Shown: positions 14,857 to 23,106, counted from the first letter of the stretch. The stretch is DNA of 31,814 bases from a miscellaneous Crenarchaeota group-1 archaeon SG8-32-3 (GCA_001273335.1 LFWV01000002.1:1-31814); one strand, 5' to 3'. The notes: generated by a model from the letters alone, not told the origin. Numbers and translations are program-made.

Positions 14857-15399
14857 ATGATGCACGGAAAAACAGAAAGAGACAGGAAAATATGGTTTTC
14901 CATGTGGTTTCTAGCGTCAATAGCCACTTTCGGGACCGCGTTTTTCCCAATGTTCTACCGATTGATTGGAAATCGAAACAACCATTTTCGCCGGCAAGCT
15001 GAATTGGAAAAGCAGATTGCAACCTTCCTAAGGAAACAGGGAAAAGAACCGCCTACGTCATATAGCTTCACAGAGATGAACAAGAAAGCGTGGACTGCAG
15101 CCGTTATTCTGATCATTCCAGTTTTTGCTATAACATATTTACTGTCAAGAGACCTGCTTACGCACGAAAGGCATCAAGACAGGTTTCTCGCCAGCGTCTT
15201 CCCAGAAAGAATATTCATGCCACAGACGATACCAATAGAAAAATATGCTTTGATAACCATAGTTACTTTGGGATTGGGGATAGTTTACTGGCTCTATAAG
15301 ATAATAAACATGTACAATTCTCACTTCGAGGCACATCAGGAAGTAGAAAAACAAATAGTCAAACTGATGGAGGAGAATGAAATTGGCGAATCCATGTAA
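14857..15399 (+). CDS. Small membrane protein with an internal duplication, DUF4234-like
   Basis: A 180-residue protein of no family I can name with certainty. Three hydrophobic spans are visible: WFSMWFLASIATFGTAFF near the N-terminus, WTAAVILIIPVFAITYLL in the middle and YALITIVTLGLGIVYWLY near the C-terminus. The first and last spans are each followed by a related charged helix: NNHFRRQAELEKQIATFL and NSHFEAHQEVEKQIVKLM. The GLGIVYWLYKI stretch resembles the DUF4234 signature. In-frame TTG 14836 and GTG 14839 would lengthen it; I chose ATG 14857 because no start has a strong ribosome site (ATG 14860 is equally possible). It overlaps the CobD-like gene by 23 nt, so the two are cotranscribed, but no functional link is evident. 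Confidence 0.7.
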   Translation: MMHGKTERDRKIWFSMWFLASIATFGTAFFPMFYRLIGNRNNHFRRQAELEKQIATFLRKQGKEPPTSYSFTEMNKKAWTAAVILIIPVFAITYLLSRDLLTHERHQDRFLASVFPERIFMPQTIPIEKYALITIVTLGLGIVYWLYKIINMYNSHFEAHQEVEKQIVKLMEENEIGESM

Positions 15400-16507
15400 G
15401 CAGAAGCGGTTTGTAAGCCATGGAGGAGACGTCTGGGGCTTCGCTAGGAAACATAATATCCCAGTTGAAAGAGTGCTTGACTTCAGTGGACCCATCAATT
15501 TTCTGGGCCCTTCATCCAAGGCGGTAGAGGCAGTAAATCAGTATGCTAACCTGATAAAATTTTATCCAGACCCAAACCCTGTAGAGTTAAAAACAAAAAT
15601 CGCCGGGTACGTGGGACACGGTGTTGACGCATCGAACATAATTTTGGGAAACGGTTCAATAGAACTCATTTACATGATTACGGAGACGTTCCCCTGCAGC
15701 TTCAAAGCTGTTATTCCTGTCCCGTCGTTCACTGAGTACGAGAAAGCGGCTTTAAGAGTTGGCGGCGAGCCCGTTTTCGTGAAACTGCCAGACAATTTTA
15801 AGCTGGATGTTGAAAAAGTCAAGAAAGCAGTCACAAAAGACACGCGGATAGTGTCCATTTGTAATCCGCATAGTCCTTCGGGAACACTGTACAGCAAAGA
15901 AAGTGTTTTAGACCTTGTCGAGTTCTGCAACAGAGAGAAAATAATCGTTAGCGTGGACGAGAACTACATTGAATTCGCAGAGAAGGGTCAAGATAGCACT
16001 ATGGCTGGCTATGCTAAGAAATACGAGAACCTTTTCGTTATTAGGTCGGTCACTAAATTCTACGGTATGCCGGGGATACGCCTCGGTTATGGAATAGCAA
16101 CGGAAAGCCTCATAGACACGCTTCAGACTGTCAGACAGCCGTGGAGCATCAACAGTTTGGCGGGCTACGCCACATTGGCGGCGCTTAAAGACACTGAATT
16201 CATCGCAAATACTAAGCGTATAATTGCAAAAGAAAGAGTAAGATTTGCTGAAATGCTCAGCGAAATCGGCGGGCTACATGTTTTTCCGTCTGTAACTAAT
16301 TTTCTGTTAGTGAAAATCCTGATTGAGAAAGTTACGGCAACTGTTCTTAAGGAAGAGCTGGCGAAAGAGGGTCTCCTGATTAGGGACTGCAGCACTTTCA
16401 TGGGGCTTGACGACCGGTATTTCAGGGTAACCGTCAGGTCATTCGAAGAAAACTTGAGATTAGTCAAAGCTTTGAAAAAGGCACTCGAGATAGCCTATGA
16501 AAAGTAG
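15377..16507 (+). CDS. cobD: CobD-like PLP enzyme (threonine-phosphate decarboxylase / HisC family)
   Basis: A 376-residue fold-type I PLP enzyme. The N-terminal FVSHGGDVWGFARKH and LDFSGPINFLGPS resemble CobD, L-threonine-O-3-phosphate decarboxylase, which makes the aminopropanol phosphate arm of cobalamin; HisC aminotransferases normally lack the HGG opening. Other landmarks are LGNGSIELIY, CNPHSPSG (163-169, usually NPxNPTG), DENYIEF, the PLP lysine K227 in SVTKFYGMPGIRLGYG, and RDCSTFMGLDDRYFRVTVR near the end. The cobalamin enzyme CbiB, which uses this product, is encoded 5.5 kb away, supporting CobD. Histidinol-phosphate aminotransferase remains possible. A GGAGGAG stretch just before ATG 15377, inside the preceding gene, provides the ribosome site. 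Confidence 0.78.
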   Translation: MKLANPCKQKRFVSHGGDVWGFARKHNIPVERVLDFSGPINFLGPSSKAVEAVNQYANLIKFYPDPNPVELKTKIAGYVGHGVDASNIILGNGSIELIYMITETFPCSFKAVIPVPSFTEYEKAALRVGGEPVFVKLPDNFKLDVEKVKKAVTKDTRIVSICNPHSPSGTLYSKESVLDLVEFCNREKIIVSVDENYIEFAEKGQDSTMAGYAKKYENLFVIRSVTKFYGMPGIRLGYGIATESLIDTLQTVRQPWSINSLAGYATLAALKDTEFIANTKRIIAKERVRFAEMLSEIGGLHVFPSVTNFLLVKILIEKVTATVLKEELAKEGLLIRDCSTFMGLDDRYFRVTVRSFEENLRLVKALKKALEIAYEK

Positions 16508-16558
16508 CTTCTCTGGGAGACCGCAGGTTAGACTTGTTTAAACCATAAGGTTACCACT

Positions 16559-16577
16559 GAAAAACGTAGTGTTTTTC
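16559..16577 (+). terminator. Possible terminator hairpin after the CobD-like gene
   Basis: GAAAAAC (16559-16565) pairs with GTTTTTC (16571-16577) around a 5-nt loop, about 50 nt after the stop. The 3' arm is a T run continuing into TTGTATTA, which suits archaeal T-tract termination. The A-rich 5' arm makes a weak T-run in the other direction too. Confidence 0.4.
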
Positions 16578-16611
16578 TTGTATTATAAAAACTAAGAGAG
16601 AATAAATTGTT

Positions 16612-16752
16612 TTATATTTTATTTTGTTTGGTGTTTAGCGTCTTCCAAGCATAAGGGACAATTACTATCCCGATTGTCAAGATGATGACAATTATGCCAG
16701 TTACTGCAGGAAAAAAGTACATGTCAGCCACTGTGCTATCTTGAAAAACCAC
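16612..16752 (-). CDS. Possible single-span membrane micro-protein, or remnant of an anchored surface protein
   Basis: Reading left from GTG 16752 gives 46 residues ending in TAA at 16612; an ATG at 16722 gives 36. The product is almost entirely one membrane helix: DMYFFPAVTGIIVIILTIG, then IVIVPYAWKTLNTKQNKI, with a positively charged tail as expected for an Nout-Cin anchor. The frame is open 18 codons before the ATG but closes at a TAG. There is no ribosome site. The sequence looks like the C-terminal anchor of archaeal surface proteins (compare the anchor of the adjacent gene), so it may be what is left of a decayed larger gene rather than a functional micro-protein. No homology claim can be made by eye. 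Confidence 0.35.
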   Translation of the reverse strand: MVFQDSTVADMYFFPAVTGIIVIILTIGIVIVPYAWKTLNTKQNKI

Positions 16753-16829
16753 AACATTATTAACTAAACAAACAGTAGACTATCCTCTACGCGAAACTAA
16801 ATCTACAGAAACAGTGTGAGTGCCGCAAC

Positions 16830-17606
16830 ATGACCAAAATAGCCGCAATGACTATCCTACTGATTTTTTTATGCCTCACAGTGGCAAGCATTATGATAGT
16901 TAACGCCGAGACATCAGTAGTGGGCGTATCCCAAGGTGACATCTTCGAATACGACATAGTCGCAGAGTGGAATTCAGCTTTCACTGACGAGACCCCAGCT
17001 GAGTTAATAGAGCTAAATCAAACCGAATGGATAAGAATCACTGTAACTGAAGTATCTGGAACGGTTATAACGACTGATGTAACAACACATTATCGAAATG
17101 GAACTGAAACAAATTCGGATAGCGCTTGCGACATAGACACAGGAGATCTATCAGGAGAAGGACCACCATTCATAGGCGCCAATCTTGGCAGAAATGATTT
17201 GGTGAATCCAGTCGCTTCAGAACCATGGTACATAAACGAAACCGTAACTAGAAATTACAAAGATGGCCCCAGAGAAACAAACCACTTGAGACTAGAAGAT
17301 ACCGAAGTTTCTGAAACTGTTGGCGAGTTCACCCAAATTTTCGATTATTACTTTGACAAGAGCACGGGAGCGCTGGTTGAATACACCAGTGATTTTTTCT
17401 ACAGCGGCTTGAGGAGTGTGACACGCTCCAAACTTATATCCTCTAATGTTTGGCTTGCGGATGGAGATAGTGGGCTTCAGCCCACAGATTCACCCAACGA
17501 CACACTCAACGATCCAACAACAATAGTTTACGTATTGGTCGCTGTCGCCGCAATTATACTCGCAATCGTCGCCGCGGTAATCATCCTTAGAAGAAAGAGC
17601 AAATAG
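16830..17606 (+). CDS. Secreted, C-terminally anchored surface protein of unknown function
   Basis: A 258-residue protein with a classic secretion signal (hydrophobic core MTILLIFLCLTVASIMIV, likely cleavage after VNA near residue 28). A ~200-residue acidic extracellular region follows, and a C-terminal membrane span (VYVLVAVAAIILAIVAAVII) ends in RRKSK. Four N-glycosylation sequons (NQT, NGT, NET, NDT) lie in the outer region. The motif GVSQGDIFEYDIVAEWNS at the start of the mature part resembles the opening of many uncharacterised archaeal anchored proteins built of beta strands. A Pro/Asp/Thr-rich linker (SGLQPTDSPNDTLNDPTT) precedes the anchor. Function is unknown. Cell-surface location is well supported by the two hydrophobic ends. 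Confidence 0.8.
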   Translation: MTKIAAMTILLIFLCLTVASIMIVNAETSVVGVSQGDIFEYDIVAEWNSAFTDETPAELIELNQTEWIRITVTEVSGTVITTDVTTHYRNGTETNSDSACDIDTGDLSGEGPPFIGANLGRNDLVNPVASEPWYINETVTRNYKDGPRETNHLRLEDTEVSETVGEFTQIFDYYFDKSTGALVEYTSDFFYSGLRSVTRSKLISSNVWLADGDSGLQPTDSPNDTLNDPTTIVYVLVAVAAIILAIVAAVIILRRKSK

Positions 17607-17616
17607 CGCACTTCGA

Positions 17617-17645
17617 TACTTTTTACTTTTGATGAAATATCATCA
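17617..17645 (+). terminator. T-rich terminator and small hairpin after the secreted protein
   Basis: Two T runs (CTTTTTACTTTT) occur 12-24 nt after the stop at 17606, matching archaeal T-tract termination. They run into a 6-bp hairpin TGATGA-AATA-TCATCA (17630-17645). Confidence 0.4.
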
Positions 17646-17744
17646 TGAGCGGCTGCGAAAGGCTCAACATGACTAAAAGTGTAATTTATAGGCATTGAAG
17701 CAGGAATCTACAGATTTTACTTTAGATAGCCGAGTGTCTCGCAT

Positions 17745-17750
17745 AAAAAA
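17745..17750 (-). terminator. T6 tract downstream of the methyltransferase
   Basis: On the minus strand a run of six T occurs about 30 nt after the methyltransferase stop at 17780, a plausible archaeal termination signal. No stable hairpin precedes it. Confidence 0.3.
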
Positions 17751-17779
17751 GTCATGTGCCAGAATGAGAAGCATATATT

Positions 17780-18595
17780 TTACTTTTTAGCCACCCAAAA
17801 ACTCATTTCAGGTTTGCAAACATGTCTATAAATATTAAAAATCGGGTTTGAAATCCATGTTGCTCTATGGTGATAATCTACTCGTTTGAAGAAATCGAAG
17901 TTCTCCTTCTCAAACACGCGCTCTATTTTTCCATGGTCTAAAGGATGCTCTTTCTTGTGCCAATAATCAGACAGCGTGTAATCAATCGAAGGAATCTTTG
18001 CGCTTGCAACTTGGAAGTACAAAGCGTTGAGTAACGGATTAGAATGAAAATGAATGAGCTTCACTATGTTCGCTAGTTTGCGAGGTTCATCCTTCCAATA
18101 AGAGGGAGATGCTTCGTGATCCATATAAAGCACACCACCTTTTTTTAAGAAAAGAGTAAGTTTCTGAAGTGTATCCGCATAATTCGGCAGATGGTGTAAC
18201 ACAGAATAACAAGTAATTAGGTCAAATTCACCTTTGTCAAAACTCACAGATTCTATAGGTGAGTTAATAACAGTCAATTTTTTGTTTTCCAAATAGATCT
18301 TATATTTTCTTTCCAAAATAGCGCACATTTCCGCAGAAATATCTATCGCAGTAACTATGTAACCCATATGAAGAAGCTTACCAGTTAAATTTCCAGTACC
18401 CGCCCCAAAGTCAAGAGCTGTTTGCTGATTATTGGCTACGAGGTTATTAACCAACTTTAATACAGAGCATATCCTTTTCTGCTCTTGCTCGTTATACACT
18501 TCTGGGTGGAACAAGTTGTAATACTTTGCTTCAGATCTGTGAACTGCAACATTTGCCTCATGAATTCTTTCTCGAAGATTTTCCCCTCTAAACAA
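17780..18595 (-). CDS. Class I SAM-dependent methyltransferase
   Basis: A 271-residue Rossmann methyltransferase. Motif I is LDFGAGTGNLTGKL at about 61-74, followed by TAIDISAEMCAILERKY (motif II), LITCYSVLHHLPNYADTL (motif IV region) and FLKKGGVLYMDHEASPSYW. The N-terminal ANVAVHRSEAKYYNLFHPEVYN precedes the fold and probably caps the acceptor site; the C-terminal third is also accessory. The substrate is unknown; the surrounding glycan and surface genes allow a sugar or lipid acceptor. The start is problematic: no ATG or GTG precedes the fold, and TTG 18595 is the first usable codon. The frame stays open upstream for 13 codons (YSPEKLRTQRD), coding-like, to a TGA, so either an unusual start or a small frame change near 18600-18640 should be considered. 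Confidence 0.86.
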   Translation of the reverse strand: MFRGENLRERIHEANVAVHRSEAKYYNLFHPEVYNEQEQKRICSVLKLVNNLVANNQQTALDFGAGTGNLTGKLLHMGYIVTAIDISAEMCAILERKYKIYLENKKLTVINSPIESVSFDKGEFDLITCYSVLHHLPNYADTLQKLTLFLKKGGVLYMDHEASPSYWKDEPRKLANIVKLIHFHSNPLLNALYFQVASAKIPSIDYTLSDYWHKKEHPLDHGKIERVFEKENFDFFKRVDYHHRATWISNPIFNIYRHVCKPEMSFWVAKK

Positions 18596-18692
18596 ATCCC
18601 TTTGAGTCCTCAGTTTTTCGGGTGAGTAGGTTCATCCCAATTCAATCATATGTAGCTTTCTATTAATATGCAAATAGACTAAGGATAATTAG

Positions 18693-20090
18693 CTACTGGT
18701 GGGAGAGGTTCTTCAGGTTTTCTCCGTTTTTTCTTTTTGTTGTCACGTAAAAGGGTATACATATTACAGTGACAGCAACGGTTAGCAAAGTAGCATACAG
18801 TGCATTGGACGGCATGATAATGGGCATGGAAGAGACGAAAAGGGAAGTTGAGCTGTTCCAATAGTAAATTTTCGAGTATTTTTCTGTGTAATTGAATTGG
18901 GGATCATCGTAAATTATGTCTAATTTTAATCCATATTCACTGATCAATTTTGCTATTTTTTCCCCAATACTAGGAGACAAATCATCTGCAGGCCATAAGC
19001 CCCAGATCTTATCATCAGCCTGCCTCATGCCCCAACCGTAATCCTTAGGAAGCACCATAGCTACTTCACCCGTCACTTTTTCCACTACATTTCCCGGAAA
19101 ACTGTGGATTCGATTCCAAAATGTCTCCATAGCTGCAAAGTGCTCGTCGGTTAAGGCACCGTAAGGATTGAGTTGAGGATAGTTAAAAACTATCAGATAC
19201 TTGGCTCCTGAGTAATATGCCGTATTCATTTGCTGAAGCAGCTGTGATCCACTCGCCAAGTAAGGTGGGTCATTAGAAGCCCATGTGATTATTACACCCC
19301 ATTGCTTATCCTGCACATTTGCGGCTCCTCTACAAAGAGCGATATGCTGCGCTTCGTTATGATTCCACCCGAATTCCGCGAATACTGTGTCATATCCAGC
19401 CAAGTAGTCAAACCAATAAAGCGCGTTGTCAGCGGTGAAAACTGGAATTACTTTTCCTGTAGAATTTGGAATTGAACGATAGTAACTGGCGTTATTTAGC
19501 CGTTGCACGTAGTAACGACCGACGCCTCTTACAAATAGACGTGCTGCATCACTGTAGTCAGCAACATTTGCAAAAGTCGTTTGGTTTCTTCCGCTGTAAC
19601 TTGTTGTATACCCGCTGTAATGTCCTCTATCCAACTGTTTTCCACCAGGTTCGTCAAGGACGTAAGCACCCAAGAATTTTTCTCCCCATCTATCCGATGC
19701 GTTGATCAGCCAAGGAGTGTGAAATGGTTCAATACCTGCTTCTGTGAAAAGATCCTGCCATCTTGGATATAGAAAGGATATGTCAAAAAAAACGAAACCA
19801 AAGTACACCATGATATTCATGTCAGCGTCTACGGCACAATCACAGATTTCGGTAAGAGCGGTTTCATTCAGTGCAAGATCCCAATTGTTTATTACGAAGA
19901 GGTTGGTGTAGCCCTTCACCTTGTCTATCAAAAGCTTCGCTTCGCTGGTTGTGTTTCCACCAAAAGTAACCCCGAAATAGAATTCTTCGTTAGGAGACGC
20001 GTCATTAAAGTTAAATGAAAAATAAACTAAGGGGAGACAAACAGTAGGAAACAGCAACAAAGCAACAAGAAACAGCCATTTATAATTCAT
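18693..20090 (-). CDS. Secreted, membrane-anchored glycoside-hydrolase-like barrel protein
   Basis: A 465-residue extracellular protein of no family I can name. The N-terminus is a signal or anchor (KWLFLVALLLFPTVCLPLVY), and the C-terminus has a membrane span (NALYATLLTVAVTVICIPFY) followed by KRKNGENLK. Eight sequons (NTT, NET, NAS, NQT, NAS, NST, NYT, NSS) mark the outer region. Alternating strand/helix segments such as YTNLFVINNWDLAL, MNIMVYFGFVFFDISF, FLGAYVLDEPGGKQ, DTVFAEFGWN, WGVIITWASNDP and KYLIVFNYPQLNP look like a TIM barrel with acidic residues at strand ends (E of LDEP, E of AEFGW), as in glycoside hydrolases. Enzymatic activity is inference. The start ATG 20090 has GGGAG 4 nt upstream. 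It is transcribed towards the methyltransferase with a 97-bp gap. Confidence 0.78.
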   Translation of the reverse strand: MNYKWLFLVALLLFPTVCLPLVYFSFNFNDASPNEEFYFGVTFGGNTTSEAKLLIDKVKGYTNLFVINNWDLALNETALTEICDCAVDADMNIMVYFGFVFFDISFLYPRWQDLFTEAGIEPFHTPWLINASDRWGEKFLGAYVLDEPGGKQLDRGHYSGYTTSYSGRNQTTFANVADYSDAARLFVRGVGRYYVQRLNNASYYRSIPNSTGKVIPVFTADNALYWFDYLAGYDTVFAEFGWNHNEAQHIALCRGAANVQDKQWGVIITWASNDPPYLASGSQLLQQMNTAYYSGAKYLIVFNYPQLNPYGALTDEHFAAMETFWNRIHSFPGNVVEKVTGEVAMVLPKDYGWGMRQADDKIWGLWPADDLSPSIGEKIAKLISEYGLKLDIIYDDPQFNYTEKYSKIYYWNSSTSLFVSSMPIIMPSNALYATLLTVAVTVICIPFYVTTKRKNGENLKNLSHQ

Positions 20091-20458
20091 TAAACTCCCA
20101 ATTCGTCTAGTTATTCATTGAAAGATAAACGTTTCGAACAAAGCCAATATTAACAGTGAAAAGTAGGCGAGACCTGTTTTTGCTATTTCAAACCAACACA
20201 TCTTGGAAAACATAACCTTTATTATTCAATTACAACTCTCTCAAAACAGTGTCTGGCGAACCTAACATGAAAAGCATTACCCAAGAGACTAGAGGCGAGA
20301 CACGTATTGTTCAAAAACAATTCAGTCGCTGTATCTGTCAAAATTACCCGAGCAACATTCATTTGTTGATCTTGGAAGCAGTCAGACCATACGTAAATAG
20401 TTTTTATTTGGTTCACTGGAATAATAAACGCAAGCTCACATGTTAGAGTGATTGTCTA
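20091..20458. other. Divergent intergenic region without a convincing gene
   Basis: Between the barrel protein and the B12 radical SAM gene. Short ORFs on both strands lack ribosome sites and look non-coding. I see a 6-bp hairpin ATTGTT-CAAA-AACAAT at 20304-20319 and a TATA-like AATAATAAA at 20420-20428, about 31-39 bp before the ATG at 20459, which would give a very short leader. The left end holds the ribosome site for the minus-strand gene. Confidence 0.45.
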
Positions 20459-21943
20459 ATGCGTATTTGCCTAATTAATCCACCTCGTATTCAACCGAAA
20501 TTATGGGGTAACTTGGGTATTCTTCAACCTTTGGATATAGCATATGTAGCGGCATTACTAGAAAAAAAGCATGAGGTGCACATCATAGATGCGGCTAACG
20601 AAGGCTGGAAGAATTTTAAACTGATAGATGAAACGAAGTGCCGACAAGGGCTAAGAAGTAAAGAGATAGAAAATAGGATAAAAAAGTGGCTACCAGATGT
20701 AGTTGGAATAACCATTTCATTCTCTGGATGGTGGAAAACGGCATACGAAATCGCTTCAATAGTTAAAAACGTCGATAATGATATTATTACTGTACTGAAT
20801 GGGTTGCATCCTTCTGCAAGACCGGTGGATTGTCTTGAGCATCCGAACACCGATTTCGTTGTAGTTGGAGAGCCAGAATACACTATGCTGGAGCTGGTTG
20901 AAGCTATAAATCAGGGGACTACGAAGGATTTCAATAAGATAAAAGGAATCGGCTATATCAAACATGGAAAAACGGTTATCACTCCGCCGAGACCCCCAAT
21001 CCAAGATCTAGATTCACTGCCTTTTCCGGCAAGGCACTTACTACCAATGGAAAAATATTTTGATGCCGTGAAAGAAATCCCGCCGAGAGGAGAAATAAAC
21101 AAACGCTGGACGACAATGCTCACGAGCAGAGGATGCCCATACGATTGCATTTTTTGCTCAATCCACACAGTTATGGGAAAACAGTGGCGCGCGAGAAGCC
21201 CTGAGAACGTCGTTGAAGAAATAGAGCAAGTAATTCGCGACTACCATATTAAACAGCTTGACTTCATCGACGAAAACATGACGCTTGACAAGAAAAGAAT
21301 GGAGACCATCTGCGACCTAATAATAGAAAGGAAGTTAAACATCGAGTGGTTCACTCCGAACGGCGTTAGAGCAGACAGTCTTGATGAGAACCTTTTGAAA
21401 AAAATGAAGGCATCAGGCTGCAAGAAAATACGGGTTGCTCCCGAGTCGGGCGTTCAACGCGTTGTGGATCACATCATCAAGAAAAACCTAGACTTGAAAG
21501 AAGTGGAAAAAGCGGTGGCTTTATCCAAGAAAGTGGGAATAAAAGTAGGGTGCTTCTTTGTAATTGGGCTTATAGGCGAAACAAAAAAGGATATAGAAGA
21601 ATCAATAAATTTCGCTCGAAAACTTCGGCGGCTAGGAGCTGATAGCTTCTACTTCAGTTATGCTACACCTGTGTATGGAACTGAACTTTATAAGCAGGCT
21701 GAGCGCGGCGGATTTATAAGGGACTGTTTTAGTGATGAAGCTTTAGCTGAAGCGCAACCTCTAATTGAAACTCCAGAGTTCACAGCAGAAGAACTGCGTG
21801 AATTGTGCACACGTGCAATTTCGGTTAACCCGACTTTTACACGCGATAAAATTGTGAGAGCTTTTCGAGACCCAAGGAAAGCGCTAAAAGTTTTTTTAGG
21901 AAAGAAAGGAGCTCCAAGCAAAACAAAGTCATCTGAAGCGTGA
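20459..21943 (+). CDS. Cobalamin-binding radical SAM protein (class B-like), first of three
   Basis: A 494-residue protein with an N-terminal B12-binding Rossmann domain (about 1-155: LINPPRIQP, QPLDIAYVAALLEKKHEVHIID, VVGITISFSGW, VLNGLHPSARPVDCLEHPNT) and a radical SAM domain whose cluster ligands are C226, C230 and C233 in LTSRGCPYDCIFCS. The linker IQDLDSLPFPARHLLPMEKY is typical of the BchE/P-methylase group. Downstream come FIDENMTLDKKRME, RVAPESG and FVIGLIGETKKDIEES. Such enzymes methylate unreactive carbons or make C-C bonds, including in archaeal lipids (GrsA/GrsB type), but the substrate cannot be assigned here. The C-terminus is basic (KVFLGKKGAPSKTK). A GAGTGAT stretch precedes the ATG. 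The gene stands alone on the plus strand, convergent with cbiB. Confidence 0.9.
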   Translation: MRICLINPPRIQPKLWGNLGILQPLDIAYVAALLEKKHEVHIIDAANEGWKNFKLIDETKCRQGLRSKEIENRIKKWLPDVVGITISFSGWWKTAYEIASIVKNVDNDIITVLNGLHPSARPVDCLEHPNTDFVVVGEPEYTMLELVEAINQGTTKDFNKIKGIGYIKHGKTVITPPRPPIQDLDSLPFPARHLLPMEKYFDAVKEIPPRGEINKRWTTMLTSRGCPYDCIFCSIHTVMGKQWRARSPENVVEEIEQVIRDYHIKQLDFIDENMTLDKKRMETICDLIIERKLNIEWFTPNGVRADSLDENLLKKMKASGCKKIRVAPESGVQRVVDHIIKKNLDLKEVEKAVALSKKVGIKVGCFFVIGLIGETKKDIEESINFARKLRRLGADSFYFSYATPVYGTELYKQAERGGFIRDCFSDEALAEAQPLIETPEFTAEELRELCTRAISVNPTFTRDKIVRAFRDPRKALKVFLGKKGAPSKTKSSEA

Positions 21944-21950
21944 AATCGTT

Positions 21951-21967
21951 TCTCTGCTACTAAGAGA
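21951..21967. terminator. Short hairpin between convergent genes
   Basis: TCTCT (21951-21955) and AGAGA (21963-21967) form a 5-bp stem with a 7-nt loop in the 38-bp gap between the B12 radical SAM gene and cbiB, followed by AAATTTTC. It could terminate transcription from the left, but the stem is weak. Confidence 0.25.
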
Positions 21968-21981
21968 GGCATACAAATTTT

Positions 21982-22971
21982 CTAGTATGGGAAGAAAAAT
22001 AATCGTATTAGCATGATTACTGGCAACGCGAGAAGTACGCACAATATCACGGCAGTGTTTCGGATTCTCAATGCAGACAAAATTTTGTTTGGAGTTAATG
22101 GCTCAGTTGGCTCGCCGAGGATGTACTGGCCAGGCTTCTGCAATTGTAAGCGAAGAGCTCCAGCCATGGCTGCCATGGGCCATCCGTGATTTCTGCTGGG
22201 AGTTTTAGCGTGGTCTCTTTTAGCGATTGCCCACGCATTCTTGTAGTCCTCACCTATTATTGCTGAGGCTAAGACTATGAGAACGGCTGTGAACCTAGCT
22301 GGAACGTAATTAACTATTGTGTCAAGGTTTGCGCTAAACCATCCCACATGAATGTGTTCAGGGTCTTTGAAGCCTACCATTCCGTCGAGCGTGTTGATTG
22401 CTCTGAACGCGACGGCGCCTGAAACACCGAAGAACATGTAGGAAAGGATGGGTGAAAGCTTGAAATCTATGAGGTTTTCTGCCATGGATTCAATTACTGC
22501 TGAGCTGATTTGCTGGCAGGTCAAGTCTTTGGAGTCTCTTCTTGAGAAATGCGAGTATTTTTTGGCTTCTGTGAGGTCCTCTGATTCTAAGGCTTTAGCT
22601 GCTGCTTTGGCCCAGTCAGTTTCGAGTTTTATGCAGATAGTTAATTTCAGAATTATAACAGCTACGAGCGCATAGAAAATCAAACCCAGCCAGGTGTAAA
22701 TCAGAAGTAGACCAAAATAGACAGGAAGCGTGAAGGCGATTATTATTATCAATCCTAAGAAGACGCCGCCCAATTTTTCTATTTTCGGATTAGGGTTTTT
22801 AAGCTTAGGCTCTAACATACGCGTTAGTTTGCCCATCAACACTGTTGGATGCAGTTTGTGTGTGTATTTCTGCGGGTTATTTGGAGAGGGATCCCCTAAT
22901 AGAAAGTCTACTAATATTGCCAAAATTAGGACACAAATAGCAATTATCGCGATTAAGATGTGGGTCACCAA
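21982..22971 (-). CDS. cbiB: Adenosylcobinamide-phosphate synthase CbiB
   Basis: An integral membrane enzyme (329 residues) that joins adenosylcobyrate to the aminopropanol (phosphate) arm. Identity rests on VDFLLGDPSPNNP followed by HPTVLMGKLTRMLE, then SAVIESMAENLIDFKLSPIL, GVSGAVAFRAINTLDGMVGF, WFSANLDTIVNYVPARFTAV, TPSRNHGWPMAAMAGALRLQ and the carboxyl end with KILSALRIRNTAVILCVLL. About five to six membrane spans are visible. The start is TTG 22971 with GTG as the next codon; neither has a strong ribosome site and no ATG is available before the first span. The CobD-like enzyme at 15377 would make its substrate, and three cobalamin-binding proteins lie within 7 kb. Confidence 0.94.
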   Translation of the reverse strand: MVTHILIAIIAICVLILAILVDFLLGDPSPNNPQKYTHKLHPTVLMGKLTRMLEPKLKNPNPKIEKLGGVFLGLIIIIAFTLPVYFGLLLIYTWLGLIFYALVAVIILKLTICIKLETDWAKAAAKALESEDLTEAKKYSHFSRRDSKDLTCQQISSAVIESMAENLIDFKLSPILSYMFFGVSGAVAFRAINTLDGMVGFKDPEHIHVGWFSANLDTIVNYVPARFTAVLIVLASAIIGEDYKNAWAIAKRDHAKTPSRNHGWPMAAMAGALRLQLQKPGQYILGEPTEPLTPNKILSALRIRNTAVILCVLLALPVIMLIRLFFFPY

Positions 22972-23106
22972 CTGCTTAGATACAGTTCTGATGTTTTTGG
23001 AAAATTTATCTGTATCGATTATGTTTTGAGGGAAAGCAGTGCGATCTTAGAAATCGTAGTCACGTTTTCAGTTGGCATATTACGTTTCGTATAGCTGAAC
23101 AAAAAA

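Larger units (their letters stand above)
16508..16829. other. Intergenic region between the CobD-like gene and the secreted protein
   Basis: This 322-bp stretch holds the possible terminator hairpin (16559-16577) and the 36-46 codon membrane ORF on the minus strand (16612-16752). The remaining ~75 bp before 16830 should contain the promoter of the secreted protein; ATTATTAACTA at 16755-16765 is the only TATA-like sequence I see. Confidence 0.4.

Noticed and set aside
20222..20446. Overlapping ORFs of about 64 codons on both strands between the barrel protein and the B12 radical SAM gene
   Set aside because: No ribosome sites, no recognisable protein character, and both strands are open at once, as expected by chance.
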